In this document: in pieces, positions 1 to 9,815 of the stretch | How the letters are laid out: each line of letters starts with the position of its first letter | Position numbering within the stretch: the stretch's first letter is position 1 | Origin: Lachnospiraceae bacterium UBA7179 | GTDB taxonomy: Bacteria; Bacillota; Clostridia; Lachnospirales; Lachnospiraceae | DNA length: 64,000 bases | Direction: 5' to 3' | NCBI GenBank assembly: GCA_002491195.1 | Contig: DKVL01000012.1 | Location: 76,779-140,778 of the forward strand | The notes under the pieces: generated by a model | What the model was told of the DNA's origin: nothing | Seen by the model: the letters and a program-made list of their open reading frames with translations, nothing else | The model's database searches: none | Position numbers and translations under genes: made by a program

Positions 1-2
1 TT

Positions 3-53
3 CATGATAAGATCGTGATGGAACCAAAAAAAGGTTCTGCTGTTGTATTATGA
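3..53 (+). CDS. Possible 3' end of an upstream gene (cut by window edge)
   Basis: Reading frame 3 is open from the left edge to a TGA at 51-53 and would encode sixteen residues ending GSAVVL. It stops 37 nt before rsmH. The tail does not resemble the end of MraZ, the usual upstream neighbour of rsmH, so no identity is proposed. It may also be non-coding sequence that is open by chance. Confidence 0.3.
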   Translation, partial: HDKIVMEPKKGSAVVL

Positions 54-90
54 GAATTGCCGGAAGTCTCAGAAAGGAAGCCGTAATATT

Positions 91-1032
91 ATGGAAAGGG
101 AATTTAGACACGCATCAGTATTGCTTGAGAAGACGATTGAAGCACTCAGGATCAAGCCCGGAGGTGTATATTTAGACGGTACCCTTGGCGGAGGCGGACA
201 TGCCTGTGAGGTGTGTAAGAGACTGAATGATCAAGGCCGATTTTATGGAATAGACCAGGACGAGGCCGCCATAGAAGCAGCGGGGAAACGATTAGAAGAA
301 TTTGGAGAAAAAGTAACGATTATAAGAGATAACTACTGTAATGCAAAGGAAGTATTGCGAGAAAAAGGCGTGGACCATGTGGATGGCATTATCCTTGATC
401 TTGGCGTGTCCTCGTATCAGTTAGACACTGTGGAAAGGGGATTTACCTACAGGTATGACACGCCTCTTGATATGCGTATGGACCAGCGGCAGAATCTGAC
501 GGCGAGGGATATTGTGAATGACTACGATGAACAGTCGCTGTATCGAATCATTAGAGATTATGGCGAAGATCAGTTTGCCAAGAACATTGCAAAGCATATC
601 GTGCAGGCAAGGGCAGAGAAACCGATTGAGACAACGTTTGCATTAAATGAAGTCATCAAGGCAGCTATTCCGGCAAAAATGCGTGCGGTTGGCGGGCATC
701 CGTCCAAGAGAACCTTTCAGGCGATCCGCATTGAGTGCAATCATGAACTCGATGTGCTCCAGGATTCTCTCCAGGATTTGGTAGATCTGTTAAATCCACA
801 GGGGCGGCTGTGCATTATCACATTTCACTCGTTAGAGGACAGAATTGTCAAGAACTTTCTCAAGGAAATGGAGAATCCATGTACTTGTCCGCCAGAATTT
901 CCTGTCTGTGTCTGTGGAAAGATTCCATATGGAAAAGTGATATCACGGAAACCAATTCTGCCGTCACAGCAGGAGATGGAGGAAAACCCGCGGTCAAAGA
1001 GCGCGAAACTCAGGGTTTTTGAGAGGATTTAA
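91..1032 (+). CDS. rsmH: 16S rRNA (cytosine(1402)-N4)-methyltransferase RsmH
   Basis: SAM-dependent methyltransferase (MraW family) that N4-methylates C1402 in the decoding centre of 16S rRNA; cytoplasmic. The 313-residue product is full length for the family. It shows the N-terminal HxxVLL element (residues 7-12), the SAM-binding LDGTLGGGGH loop near residues 28-37, the DLGVSS motif near residue 108, and the C-terminal ITFHSLEDR signature. An upstream in-frame start exists at 43, but the ATG at 91 follows an AGAAAGGAAG ribosome site and matches the family N-terminus. First complete gene of the division/cell-wall cluster; ftsL follows after 35 nt, probably in one transcript. Confidence 0.96.
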   Translation: MEREFRHASVLLEKTIEALRIKPGGVYLDGTLGGGGHACEVCKRLNDQGRFYGIDQDEAAIEAAGKRLEEFGEKVTIIRDNYCNAKEVLREKGVDHVDGIILDLGVSSYQLDTVERGFTYRYDTPLDMRMDQRQNLTARDIVNDYDEQSLYRIIRDYGEDQFAKNIAKHIVQARAEKPIETTFALNEVIKAAIPAKMRAVGGHPSKRTFQAIRIECNHELDVLQDSLQDLVDLLNPQGRLCIITFHSLEDRIVKNFLKEMENPCTCPPEFPVCVCGKIPYGKVISRKPILPSQQEMEENPRSKSAKLRVFERI

Positions 1033-1067
1033 TGTAAAATGATGCAAATAAGAAAGGATATTGAAAA

Positions 1068-1577
1068 ATGAGACGTGCCAATTCAACAACAAGGACAAGC
1101 GCAGGCAGACGAAGCACAGGCAGTCACAATACCAATCAAAACAATCTATATATAGAAGGAAGTGCAGTCAGAAAGCCGCAGACGATGTCCCCGACGCGCA
1201 AACATGACGGACCGGTCTATCAGACCTGGACTGTGCGCAAAACGAAAGTAAAAGCAGTTCCCATGAATAAAGGCTATATTGGGGTGGCAGTTGCAGCATT
1301 TGTAATTGTCTGTTGTGTGCTGATGGCCTATGTAAATTTACAGTCAGATATTACCAACCATATCACAACGATATCAAAACTTGAAAGTCAGCTCAACGAA
1401 ATGAGACTTGCAAATGATGAGACCTACACGAAGATCATGAGCAGTGTTGACTTGGAGGAGATCAAGCGCATTGCGGTTAATGAGCTTGGCATGAAGTATG
1501 CAAAAGAAGGACAGGTTGTCGAGTATACTGGTGAGGGAAATGATTATGTTCGCCAGTATGGGGCGCTACCGGAATGA
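1068..1577 (+). CDS. ftsL: FtsL-like septum formation protein
   Basis: Small bitopic division protein. The basic, Ser/Thr/Asn-rich cytoplasmic N-terminus (about 68 residues) is followed by one membrane segment (about residues 70-91) and an extracytoplasmic helix with coiled-coil character (about 92-130), the FtsL/DivIC layout. FtsL-type proteins bridge FtsQ/DivIB and the FtsW-PBP synthase at the septum. Primary-sequence similarity in this family is weak, so the call rests on topology and on position between rsmH and the first PBP, where ftsL sits in most dcw clusters. An AAGGA ribosome site precedes the ATG. The N-terminal tail is long compared with the roughly 100-120 residue classical FtsL. 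Confidence 0.8.
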   Translation: MRRANSTTRTSAGRRSTGSHNTNQNNLYIEGSAVRKPQTMSPTRKHDGPVYQTWTVRKTKVKAVPMNKGYIGVAVAAFVIVCCVLMAYVNLQSDITNHITTISKLESQLNEMRLANDETYTKIMSSVDLEEIKRIAVNELGMKYAKEGQVVEYTGEGNDYVRQYGALPE

Positions 1578-1604
1578 TCAGTAGTATTAATGCAGGGTGG
1601 TTTG

Positions 1605-3986
1605 ATGGCAGAAAGAAGCAGAAATATCAGCAGAAATGCGAATAAAAAAAAGACAAATCAACGTAAAAACGCAACAAAAAATGGAACGAAAACTGTAAAT
1701 AGAACAAAAAGCAGAAATGGCGGTGTTTCCAAGTCCAACCATAGAAATCAGAGAAGGCAAAGGGCAAGCATGAACAAAGTAAAATCGATGAAGCTGGCAG
1801 TGATGATGCTGATCATTCTGCTGGCTTTTACGGGATTGGGGGGACGTCTGTATGCGCTTGCACGCGACAATCAAAATGATTATCAGAAAAAGATCCTGTC
1901 GCAGCAGCGCTATGATTCCAAGACGCTGCCATTCAAGAGAGGGAGCATCTTAGATGCCAATGGAACGATCCTGGCGACGAGCGAGAAGGTGTACAATGTT
2001 GTTCTCGACTGTAAGGTTATGCTCTCCGATGAAAAGAACGAGGATCCTACACTTACGGCACTTGCAGAGTGTTTTGGATTGAATCAGACGGAGCTTAGAC
2101 AGTATGTGAGTGAGAATCCAAACTCGCAGTACTATGTTCTCAAGAGAAGAATCCCATATGATGAGATGAGTCCGTTTCTGGACCGGAAAAACGAGTACAA
2201 CGAAGCATCGGCCAAGGACAAGAACCAGGAAATGGGCATGATTAACGGTGTGTGGTTTGAAGAGGAGTATATCAGGCGTTATCCAAACAATACACTGGCC
2301 TGTGATGTGATTGGCTTTACGGGAACCGACAACAACGGTACGTATGGGCTTGAAGAATATTATAATGATATTCTGAACGGTACAAATGGCAGAGAGTATG
2401 GATACCTGAATGACGATGCAGCTCTGGAGCGCAAGACAGTAGCAGCGGTGGACGGAAATACACTTGTGAGCACGATTGATGCCAATATACAGGCAATCTG
2501 CGAGAAATATATCAAACAGTTCAATACAGAACATTTTGGTGAGTACCGGGAGGGAGAGCAGGGCGCATACAATATTGGAGTGATCATTCAAAACTGCAAC
2601 AATGGCGAGATCATGGCGATGGCAAGTTATCCTGATTTTGATCTCAACAATCCTAAAGATCTGTCGGGCTATTATACAGAGGAGCAGATCGCGCAGATGG
2701 AGGCGGATGATACATACTATGATACGCTCAATTCCCTGTGGAGAAATTTCTGCATATCGGATACCTACGAGCCGGGTTCTACGGCGAAATCGCTCACTCT
2801 GGCGATGGGGCTTGAAACAGGGAAGATCGTGGGGAATGAGTCATACGAGTGTGGAGGTTATCTTGAGGTGGGCGATCACAAAATCAGGTGTAATGTCAAG
2901 AGCGGACATGGCACGCTTGATGTGGGTGGTGCTCTGGAACAGTCGTGCAATGTGGCTTTCATGAAGATGGGTGAGGCGATTGGCGCAAAGACTACCTTGG
3001 AGTTTGAGCGGATTTTTAACATTGGGCTAAAGACCAATATAGACCTTTCGGGGGAAGCAAGGACAGCGTCCCTGGTTTATAATGAGAGCACAATGAGGTC
3101 TGCAGAGCTTGCGACTGCTTCGTTCGGGCAGGGATACAATGTCACGATGATCGAGATGGCGACCGCTTTTTCTTCTATTATAAATGGCGGATATTATTAT
3201 GAGCCGCACATGGTCAGTAAGATCACCAACTCCAACGGCGATACCGTAAAAAATATAGAGCCCAGAGTGTTAAAGCAGACCATATCATCAACAACGTCAG
3301 AGCAGATGCGGCAGTACCTCTATGCCGCTGTGGCGGAAGGAACCGGAAGGTCGGCGCGTCCCGCAGGGTATGCGATTGGCGGCAAGACGGGAACTGCGGA
3401 GATGGCAGGGCGTGACAAAGTAAATTATGTTGTATCATTCATAGGGTTTGCGCCGGCAGACAATCCGCAGATTGTCATTTACTGTGTGATTGACAGGCCG
3501 AACGTGAAAGATCAGGCTCATGCGACCTACGCGACGGGCATTGTCAAAAATATCCTGACAGAAGTACTTCCGTACCTGCATATCGCAAAGACTGAGGAGA
3601 TGACAATTGCAGAGCAGGAGGAAGTGGACAACATACTCGGCAATATGGTGCAGGATGACACCTCTGACCAGGAAACCGGTGAGAACGGTGAAGGCGCAGA
3701 AAACGGCGAAGGCGGGAATGGCGATCCTGCTGGGACTGAAAATGGAGAAACAGGGCAGTCTGGTGAGAGCAAAGAAGGCGGAAGCGAACAACCATCAGGT
3801 GGCGGAGACAGTCAGGGCAATGGGATTCCATTTTATGTGGTTGATCCCGATACAGGAGAACTGATCAATCCTGCGACTGGTGAGAAAGCAGAGATGGACA
3901 ACAGTTCGGAGGACAGCGAAGCCCTTCCGGAGCCAGTAAGCAGCACTTCTGGAAATTCCGAACAGGATCCGCAATCGCCTTTTTAA
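1605..3986 (+). CDS. Class B penicillin-binding protein (FtsI/SpoVD type), first of two
   Basis: Membrane-anchored transpeptidase that cross-links peptidoglycan, here probably at the septum or in spore cortex synthesis. A very basic 60-residue cytoplasmic tail precedes a membrane segment (about 63-82), a PBP dimerisation domain, and the transpeptidase domain with S392-T-A-K (acylation motif), S447-C-N and K594-T-G-T. After about residue 670 comes a Gly/Glu/Asn/Ser-rich low-complexity tail of roughly 120 residues in place of PASTA domains, which SpoVD and PBP2x usually carry. An earlier ATG at 1590 lacks a ribosome site; the one at 1605 follows AGGGTGG. A second PBP lies 65 nt downstream. FtsI and SpoVD roles cannot be told apart from sequence. 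Confidence 0.93.
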   Translation: MAERSRNISRNANKKKTNQRKNATKNGTKTVNRTKSRNGGVSKSNHRNQRRQRASMNKVKSMKLAVMMLIILLAFTGLGGRLYALARDNQNDYQKKILSQQRYDSKTLPFKRGSILDANGTILATSEKVYNVVLDCKVMLSDEKNEDPTLTALAECFGLNQTELRQYVSENPNSQYYVLKRRIPYDEMSPFLDRKNEYNEASAKDKNQEMGMINGVWFEEEYIRRYPNNTLACDVIGFTGTDNNGTYGLEEYYNDILNGTNGREYGYLNDDAALERKTVAAVDGNTLVSTIDANIQAICEKYIKQFNTEHFGEYREGEQGAYNIGVIIQNCNNGEIMAMASYPDFDLNNPKDLSGYYTEEQIAQMEADDTYYDTLNSLWRNFCISDTYEPGSTAKSLTLAMGLETGKIVGNESYECGGYLEVGDHKIRCNVKSGHGTLDVGGALEQSCNVAFMKMGEAIGAKTTLEFERIFNIGLKTNIDLSGEARTASLVYNESTMRSAELATASFGQGYNVTMIEMATAFSSIINGGYYYEPHMVSKITNSNGDTVKNIEPRVLKQTISSTTSEQMRQYLYAAVAEGTGRSARPAGYAIGGKTGTAEMAGRDKVNYVVSFIGFAPADNPQIVIYCVIDRPNVKDQAHATYATGIVKNILTEVLPYLHIAKTEEMTIAEQEEVDNILGNMVQDDTSDQETGENGEGAENGEGGNGDPAGTENGETGQSGESKEGGSEQPSGGGDSQGNGIPFYVVDPDTGELINPATGEKAEMDNSSEDSEALPEPVSSTSGNSEQDPQSPF

Positions 3987-4051
3987 CATATATCGTTCCT
4001 TCCATTCATAAAATAGTAGCAATACAAATTTTAGGATGGCAGAGGGGAAAA

Positions 4052-5839
4052 ATGGCGATCAAAAACAGCGCAGGAAGACGGAACATGACCGTACAGAAAC
4101 GAAAGACTTTTGTACTGTGCGTCGTGTGTGTGGCAATACTTTTACTGCTGGGTGTGCGTGTGGGATATCTGATGATCCTGCGTTCAGAGTATTATACAGA
4201 GTTAGCGACGCAGCTTCATGAGAGGGAGCGCGACATCAAGGCTGCAAGGGGCAGAATTATCGATTCGACGGGAACGGTTCTCGCGGACAATAAGACAGTT
4301 TGTACCATATCGGTCATTCACAGTCAGCTGGAGGAACCCGAACGAGTAATCGATATGCTGTGTCGGGAGTTAGGCCTTTCCGAGGAATATGTGCGCAAGC
4401 GCGTGGAGAAATACAGCGCAAGGGAGCGCATCAAGAGCAATGTAGATAAAGAAACGGGCGACCGTATACGAAATTATGATATGGCAGGGGTAAAGGTAGA
4501 TGAAGACTATAAGCGTTATTATCCATACGACGATCTGGCATCGAAGGTGCTAGGTTTTACAGGAGGGGACAATCAGGGGATCATCGGTTTGGAGGTTACC
4601 TATGATGAATATCTGACGGGTAAGAAGGGGCAGATTCTGACGCTGACAGACGCTAAGGGAATCGAGCTCGACGGCATGGGGGAGCGGAGGAAAGAACCGG
4701 AAGCCGGAAAAGACCTGTATGTTAGTATTGACGTCAATATCCAGCGATACGCAACGCAGCTTGCAAAGCAGGCTTATGAGACAAAACAGGCGGCAGGAGT
4801 CTCGATCATCGTTATGAATGTCAACAATGGCGAGATCCTTGCGATGGTGGATGTGCCTGAGTTTCATCTGAATGATCCATATACGCTGATCGATGAATTT
4901 CAGGTACAGACCATACAGCCGGAAGTCACAGAGGAGGGGCAGGTCAAAGAAAAGCAGGAAAGCACACAGGATCTGCTGAACAAAATGTGGAGGAATGGCT
5001 GTATTAATGACACGTATGAGCCGGGTTCTACCTTTAAGATCATCACAGCGGCGGCTGGGCTTGAAAGCGGGGCAGTGCGCCTGGAAGATCAGTTTTCCTG
5101 TCCGGGATTTATCATTGTGGACGACCGGAAAATCCGCTGCCACAAGATTGCAGGCCATGGCGCGGAGGATTTTACCCATGCGGTCATGAATTCCTGCAAT
5201 CCGGTTTTCATCACAGTCGGTCTGCGGATTGGTGTGGAGCGTTATTATGAGTATTTTAATCAGTTTGGTTTAAAACAAAAGACTGGTATTGACCTTCCGG
5301 GAGAGGCGGGAACGATTGTGCACCAGTTGGATAAAATCGGCGAGGTGGAGCTGGCAACGATGTCATTTGGACAGTCTTTTCAGATTACGCCGATCAGGTT
5401 GATGACAACGGTGTCGGGACTGATCAACGGAGGACGGCTTGTGACGCCTCATTTTGGCGTGAAGGCGGTGAGTCCGGATGGCTCGTCGGTTGACGAGTTC
5501 GTCTATCCGGTCACGGAGGGAATCCTGTCATCGGATACAACAGAGAAATTAAGATATGCACTGGAGCAGGTCGTGGAGAATGGAGGCGGCAAAAATGGTT
5601 ATGTGGAGGGCTACCGGGTAGGTGGTAAGACTGCTACAAGTCAGACATTACCGAGGGGAAATGGCAGATATATCGCTTCTTTTCTGGGATTTGCCCCGGC
5701 AGACGATCCAAAGGTGATCGCGCTTGCGATCATTGATACGCCACAGGGAACGTATTATGGCGGACAGATCGCGGCGCCGGTTGTGCGGCAGCTCTTTGAG
5801 AATATACTGCCATATCTGGAAGAAATCGGTTATGAATAA
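4052..5839 (+). CDS. Class B penicillin-binding protein, second of two
   Basis: Second tandem class B transpeptidase, 595 residues, with a short cytoplasmic tail, a membrane segment (about 20-41), a dimerisation domain and a transpeptidase domain. Visible motifs are S326-T-F-K, NSCN near residue 380, and K526-T-A-T. The last one departs from the usual KTGT: the codon is GCT, so alanine replaces the conserved glycine of the beta-3 strand motif. There is no C-terminal low-complexity tail and no PASTA domain. The ATG follows an AGAGGGGA ribosome site. Tandem PBPs here suggest division of labour between vegetative septation and sporulation, but that is inference. Confidence 0.92.
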   Translation: MAIKNSAGRRNMTVQKRKTFVLCVVCVAILLLLGVRVGYLMILRSEYYTELATQLHERERDIKAARGRIIDSTGTVLADNKTVCTISVIHSQLEEPERVIDMLCRELGLSEEYVRKRVEKYSARERIKSNVDKETGDRIRNYDMAGVKVDEDYKRYYPYDDLASKVLGFTGGDNQGIIGLEVTYDEYLTGKKGQILTLTDAKGIELDGMGERRKEPEAGKDLYVSIDVNIQRYATQLAKQAYETKQAAGVSIIVMNVNNGEILAMVDVPEFHLNDPYTLIDEFQVQTIQPEVTEEGQVKEKQESTQDLLNKMWRNGCINDTYEPGSTFKIITAAAGLESGAVRLEDQFSCPGFIIVDDRKIRCHKIAGHGAEDFTHAVMNSCNPVFITVGLRIGVERYYEYFNQFGLKQKTGIDLPGEAGTIVHQLDKIGEVELATMSFGQSFQITPIRLMTTVSGLINGGRLVTPHFGVKAVSPDGSSVDEFVYPVTEGILSSDTTEKLRYALEQVVENGGGKNGYVEGYRVGGKTATSQTLPRGNGRYIASFLGFAPADDPKVIALAIIDTPQGTYYGGQIAAPVVRQLFENILPYLEEIGYE

Positions 5840-5864
5840 AAGGAGAGAGGGTATCTAAGAGATC

Positions 5865-7250
5865 ATGATTGATATAAGGGATAAGAGAGTGATCGTTGTT
5901 GGAACAGGTAAGAGCGGCATAAGCTCGGCAGCATTGCTCGAAAAAAATGGTGCGCTGCCTGTCATATATGACGGGAATGAGAAGGCGGACAGGGAAGCAG
6001 TAAAGGCATCATTGCGGGAAAAACTTGGGTATGAGACGAAGACCGCTATTTATACAGGAACGTTTCCAAAAGAAATAACAGATGGAATCAAACTTGCTGT
6101 ATTGAGTCCGGGAGTGCCGGTTGATGCGGATTTTGTGGTGTATATGAAAGAGCAGGGGATCTCTGTATGGGGCGAGATTGAATTGGCATATCACTTTGCG
6201 AAGGGCCGGGTGCTTGCGATCACCGGTACGAATGGCAAGACGACGACGACATCGCTGGTGGGACAGATCATGCAGGAGTATTATGATAGTGTGTACATTG
6301 TCGGCAATATAGGGAATCCCTATACAGACGCTGCACCGTCCATGCGTGAGGATACCGTGTCTGTTGCAGAGATCTCGAGTTTCCAGTTGGAGACCATTGA
6401 GGATTTTCACCCGCAGGTGTCAGCGATCCTGAACATAACGCCTGACCATCTAAACCGCCATCACACGATGGAAAACTATGCAGCGGCGAAAGAAGCAGTG
6501 ACGATGAACCAGACGAAGGATGATTTTTGTATCCTGAATTATGAGAACGACTATACGAGGGCGTTCGGTGAGAGGTGTCCGGCCAGAGTCGTGTATTTTT
6601 CGTCGGCACAGAAATTGCAGGATGGCTTGTATTACGAGGGTGAGGACATTTATCTGGCGGTAGACGGCGTATCACAACGCCTGTTGAATGTAAAGACGGA
6701 TATGAACCTTGTCGGTGTCTGCAATATTGAGAATGTTATGGCGGCTATTGGGATCAGCATGAGCGCAGGTGTGCCGATGGAAAATATCCTGGCTTCCGTC
6801 AAGCGGTTTGTGGCAGTAGAGCACAGGATTGAGTATGTGGCGACCAGACGGGGAGTGATGTACTATAATGATTCCAAGGCGACCAACACTGATGCCGCGA
6901 TCCAGGGAATCAAGGCGATGGACCGTCCGACGGTTCTGATCGGCGGAGGGTATGATAAAGGGAGCGCTTATGATGACTGGATCCACTGTTTTGACGGCAA
7001 GGTGAAGAAACTTGTCCTGATCGGGCAGACGCGCGAAAAGATCGCAGAGTGTGCCGTCAAATGCGGGTTTCCCCAGAGCAATATTATCTTTGAGGAAACC
7101 TTTGAGGCAGCGCTTGATACGTGCGTCCGGGAAGCACAGCCGGGGGATGCAGTGCTTCTATCACCCGCCTGCGCAAGCTGGGGGATGTTTCCAAACTACG
7201 AAGTACGAGGCTGTCAGTTTAAGGATTATGTAAACAATCTGAAGGAGTGA
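5865..7250 (+). CDS. murD: UDP-N-acetylmuramoyl-L-alanine--D-glutamate ligase
   Basis: Cytoplasmic ATP-dependent ligase that adds D-glutamate to UDP-MurNAc-L-Ala. The 461-residue protein has an N-terminal Rossmann-like domain with a glycine-rich GTGKSG motif, the Mur ligase P-loop GTNGKTTTTS (about residues 120-130), the NITPDHLNRH segment that contacts metal and substrate, and the C-terminal ligase domain with YYNDSKATN and LLSPACASW, both characteristic of MurD rather than MurC/E/F. It lies 25 nt after the second PBP and 4 nt before ftsW, so co-transcription is likely. Confidence 0.96.
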   Translation: MIDIRDKRVIVVGTGKSGISSAALLEKNGALPVIYDGNEKADREAVKASLREKLGYETKTAIYTGTFPKEITDGIKLAVLSPGVPVDADFVVYMKEQGISVWGEIELAYHFAKGRVLAITGTNGKTTTTSLVGQIMQEYYDSVYIVGNIGNPYTDAAPSMREDTVSVAEISSFQLETIEDFHPQVSAILNITPDHLNRHHTMENYAAAKEAVTMNQTKDDFCILNYENDYTRAFGERCPARVVYFSSAQKLQDGLYYEGEDIYLAVDGVSQRLLNVKTDMNLVGVCNIENVMAAIGISMSAGVPMENILASVKRFVAVEHRIEYVATRRGVMYYNDSKATNTDAAIQGIKAMDRPTVLIGGGYDKGSAYDDWIHCFDGKVKKLVLIGQTREKIAECAVKCGFPQSNIIFEETFEAALDTCVREAQPGDAVLLSPACASWGMFPNYEVRGCQFKDYVNNLKE

Positions 7251-7254
7251 TATT

Positions 7255-8421
7255 GTGGCAAGACAACTCGTGGCAAAACAGCCGATAAAATTCCGAAGCA
7301 GTAAACACAACATGGATTATGTACTGCTGACGGTAGTGTTATTTCTGATTGGATTTGGACTGTTGATGATCTACTCCGCAAGTTCCTATGAAGCCGGAAT
7401 AGACTATAACGATTCCGCCTATTATCTGAAAAAACAGGCACAGTCGACTGCGATTGGATTTGTCGGTTTATTTATTATGATCAAGTTTCCGTATAAGGAA
7501 CTGCAGAAAATGGACGTAATGGCAATGATCGTATCCGCGATCCTGATCGTACTGGTGAAGTCGCCGCTCGGAATCACCCGAAATGGTGCGAGCCGGTGGA
7601 TTAATCTGCAGATCATCACATTCCAGCCCGCGGAAGTGGCAAAAATCGGTGTGATTATCTATCTGGCGAGCATTATACAGCGGTTGGAGAGTCTTGGAAA
7701 AAATATTGTGCGGACACCCAAAGGTCTTGCGATCATATTTGTACCGCCCACGATCATCGCCGGGCTTGTATATGTGCTGACCAGTAACCTGAGTTCTGCA
7801 ATTATCATCATGGGCATTGCGGTTGCCATGGTTTTTGTGGCGGTGCCGGATTACAAATGGTTTGTGGCGGCTGGCGCGACAGTGGTGGCTGCAGTGGTGG
7901 CGCTGGTGATGTATGCGTCCAATGTTGATCTGTCAAGCGGTAGTTTCCGTCTGGGACGTGTGGTGGCATGGCTTCATCCGGAAGCCTACAGTACGGATAA
8001 GGCGTTTCAGACGCTTCAGGCGCTATACGCGATCGGTTCCGGTGGGATCTGGGGAAAAGGCCTGGGACAGAGTATGCAGAAACGCAAATTCCTGCCAGAG
8101 GCCCAGAATGATATGATTTTCTCCATTATTTGTGAGGAGCTGGGACTGTTTGGCGCAGTGGCGATTATCTTACTCTTTGTGGTGTTAATCTGGAGCTGCA
8201 TGGTTATTGCCAACAAGACAGTGGACCGGTTTGGCTCACTGCTTGTGGTGGGGGTTATGGCACATTACGCGATACAGGTTATCCTGAATATAGCTGTTGT
8301 GACCAACACGATTCCAAATACTGGAATTACATTGCCATTTATCAGTTACGGTGGCACTTCGACTTTATTCTTATTGATGGAGATTGGAATTGTGTTAAAT
8401 GTGAGTAAGAACTGTCGGTAA
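7255..8421 (+). CDS. ftsW: Lipid II polymerase FtsW (SEDS family)
   Basis: SEDS-family integral membrane glycosyltransferase that polymerises lipid II at the septum with a cognate class B PBP. The 388-residue protein has about ten membrane helices. It retains MIYSASS after helix 1, the GASRWI loop, the QPAEVAKIG motif and the C-terminal PNTGITLPFISYGGTS signature of FtsW/RodA/SpoVE. Translation starts at GTG, eight nt after AAGGAG. Location between murD and murA in the division cluster favours FtsW, or its sporulation paralogue SpoVE, over RodA. Confidence 0.93.
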   Translation: MARQLVAKQPIKFRSSKHNMDYVLLTVVLFLIGFGLLMIYSASSYEAGIDYNDSAYYLKKQAQSTAIGFVGLFIMIKFPYKELQKMDVMAMIVSAILIVLVKSPLGITRNGASRWINLQIITFQPAEVAKIGVIIYLASIIQRLESLGKNIVRTPKGLAIIFVPPTIIAGLVYVLTSNLSSAIIIMGIAVAMVFVAVPDYKWFVAAGATVVAAVVALVMYASNVDLSSGSFRLGRVVAWLHPEAYSTDKAFQTLQALYAIGSGGIWGKGLGQSMQKRKFLPEAQNDMIFSIICEELGLFGAVAIILLFVVLIWSCMVIANKTVDRFGSLLVVGVMAHYAIQVILNIAVVTNTIPNTGITLPFISYGGTSTLFLLMEIGIVLNVSKNCR

Positions 8422-8478
8422 TTTTTGGCCTGTTCGCGCATATAATATTATGATTGATATGATGATGTGGTGAATTTT

Positions 8479-9789
8479 ATGGCCCATTTTGGCAGAAATA
8501 ATGAGTCTATAAGGATGGAGGGGAAAAAGGCGCTTGGTGGCCGGATATGGATACAGGGTTCTAAAAACGCAGCGCTTCCGATCCTGGCGGCGTGTATGCT
8601 GATACCAGGGAAATGTGTGCTGCGGGGATGTCCGGATATTACAGATATTGATTGTATGTGTAATCTTTTGAAAAGTACAGGGGCGACAGTGACAACGGTT
8701 CCTGACACAGCAGTTGTCGAGGTTGATACGCGCAGCGTCCGGGAGCATAGGCTGCCGGAAAAATATGTCTCTGCCATGCGTTCGTCTGTTGTTATGATGG
8801 GAGCGATGCTTGGGCGGCTTGGGGAAGTCTGCGTCAACTATCCTGGCGGCTGTGTCATCGGTGAGCGGCCCATTGATCTGCACCTGTACGGACTCGAAAA
8901 ACTTGGGGCGCAGATTTGGATTGAAGAGAATCATATTCATGCATATGCGGATGAACTAAAAGGAGCGGTTATTGATTTTCCGTTTTCCAGTGTGGGAGCG
9001 ACGCAGAATGTTATCCTGGCGGCGGTGACCGCACAAGGGAGAACAGTTATAAAAAACGCAGCAAAAGAACCTGAAGTGATTGAACTTTGTAAATTCCTGA
9101 ATATGGCAGGAGCCAGGATTGATTATTCTGGAACCCTGTTGAAGTCAGGTAGAATCGTGATACAGGGAGTGGAGCTGTCAAGACTTCATGAGGTCGTGTA
9201 TGATGTCATATCAGACCGGATCGTTGCGGGAACTTATCTCTTTGCGACTCTGGCAGCAGGCGGTGAGATCACGCTGGAAAATGTTCCCATAGGGCAGCTG
9301 GACAGTATCTGTGATACAATCAGACAAATGGGAGCCGTGATTACCGTTGATACAGATCAAAATGAGATGACAATTAACGCAAGTGACCGTGACAAGATAG
9401 AAAATATTCCATACATAGAGACCAATGTATATCCGGATTTCCCGACGGATCTGCAGTCGCCACTGCTTGTGGCGGCCTGTATGGCAAAGGGAAGGCTTGC
9501 AGTCAGGGAAAAGATCTTCTCAAGCAGGTTCCGGATCGTGGAGGAGCTGCGGCGGATGGGCGCAGAGATCGTAGTGGAGCGGGATACCGCGGTTGTGACA
9601 GGGGGCAGGGAACTGGAAGGGCGGACTGTTATAGCAAGGGAACTGCGCGGCGGTGCGGCACTCGTCATAGCGGGTTTGTGTGCGTCGGGTATCACGACGG
9701 TAGCGGATTCTGGGTACATCAGGAGAGGATATCAGGATATCGTGAGAGATTTCACAGAACTTGGGGCGCGGATCAGCTATGCAGGCTGA
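8479..9789 (+). CDS. murA: UDP-N-acetylglucosamine 1-carboxyvinyltransferase
   Basis: Catalyses the first committed step of peptidoglycan synthesis, transfer of enolpyruvate from PEP to UDP-GlcNAc. It shows the GSKNAALPIL segment near the N-terminus with the conserved Lys-Asn pair, and the catalytic-loop Cys in PGGCVIGERPIDLH (the cysteine attacked by fosfomycin), so it should be fosfomycin-sensitive. An in-frame GTG at 8467 is possible, but the ATG at 8479 gives a normal family N-terminus. murA here takes the place of murG/murB in many dcw clusters. ftsQ follows after 26 nt. Confidence 0.94.
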   Translation: MAHFGRNNESIRMEGKKALGGRIWIQGSKNAALPILAACMLIPGKCVLRGCPDITDIDCMCNLLKSTGATVTTVPDTAVVEVDTRSVREHRLPEKYVSAMRSSVVMMGAMLGRLGEVCVNYPGGCVIGERPIDLHLYGLEKLGAQIWIEENHIHAYADELKGAVIDFPFSSVGATQNVILAAVTAQGRTVIKNAAKEPEVIELCKFLNMAGARIDYSGTLLKSGRIVIQGVELSRLHEVVYDVISDRIVAGTYLFATLAAGGEITLENVPIGQLDSICDTIRQMGAVITVDTDQNEMTINASDRDKIENIPYIETNVYPDFPTDLQSPLLVAACMAKGRLAVREKIFSSRFRIVEELRRMGAEIVVERDTAVVTGGRELEGRTVIARELRGGAALVIAGLCASGITTVADSGYIRRGYQDIVRDFTELGARISYAG

Positions 9790-9815
9790 GCGATTACAGA
9801 TGTGAGGAAAACGTT

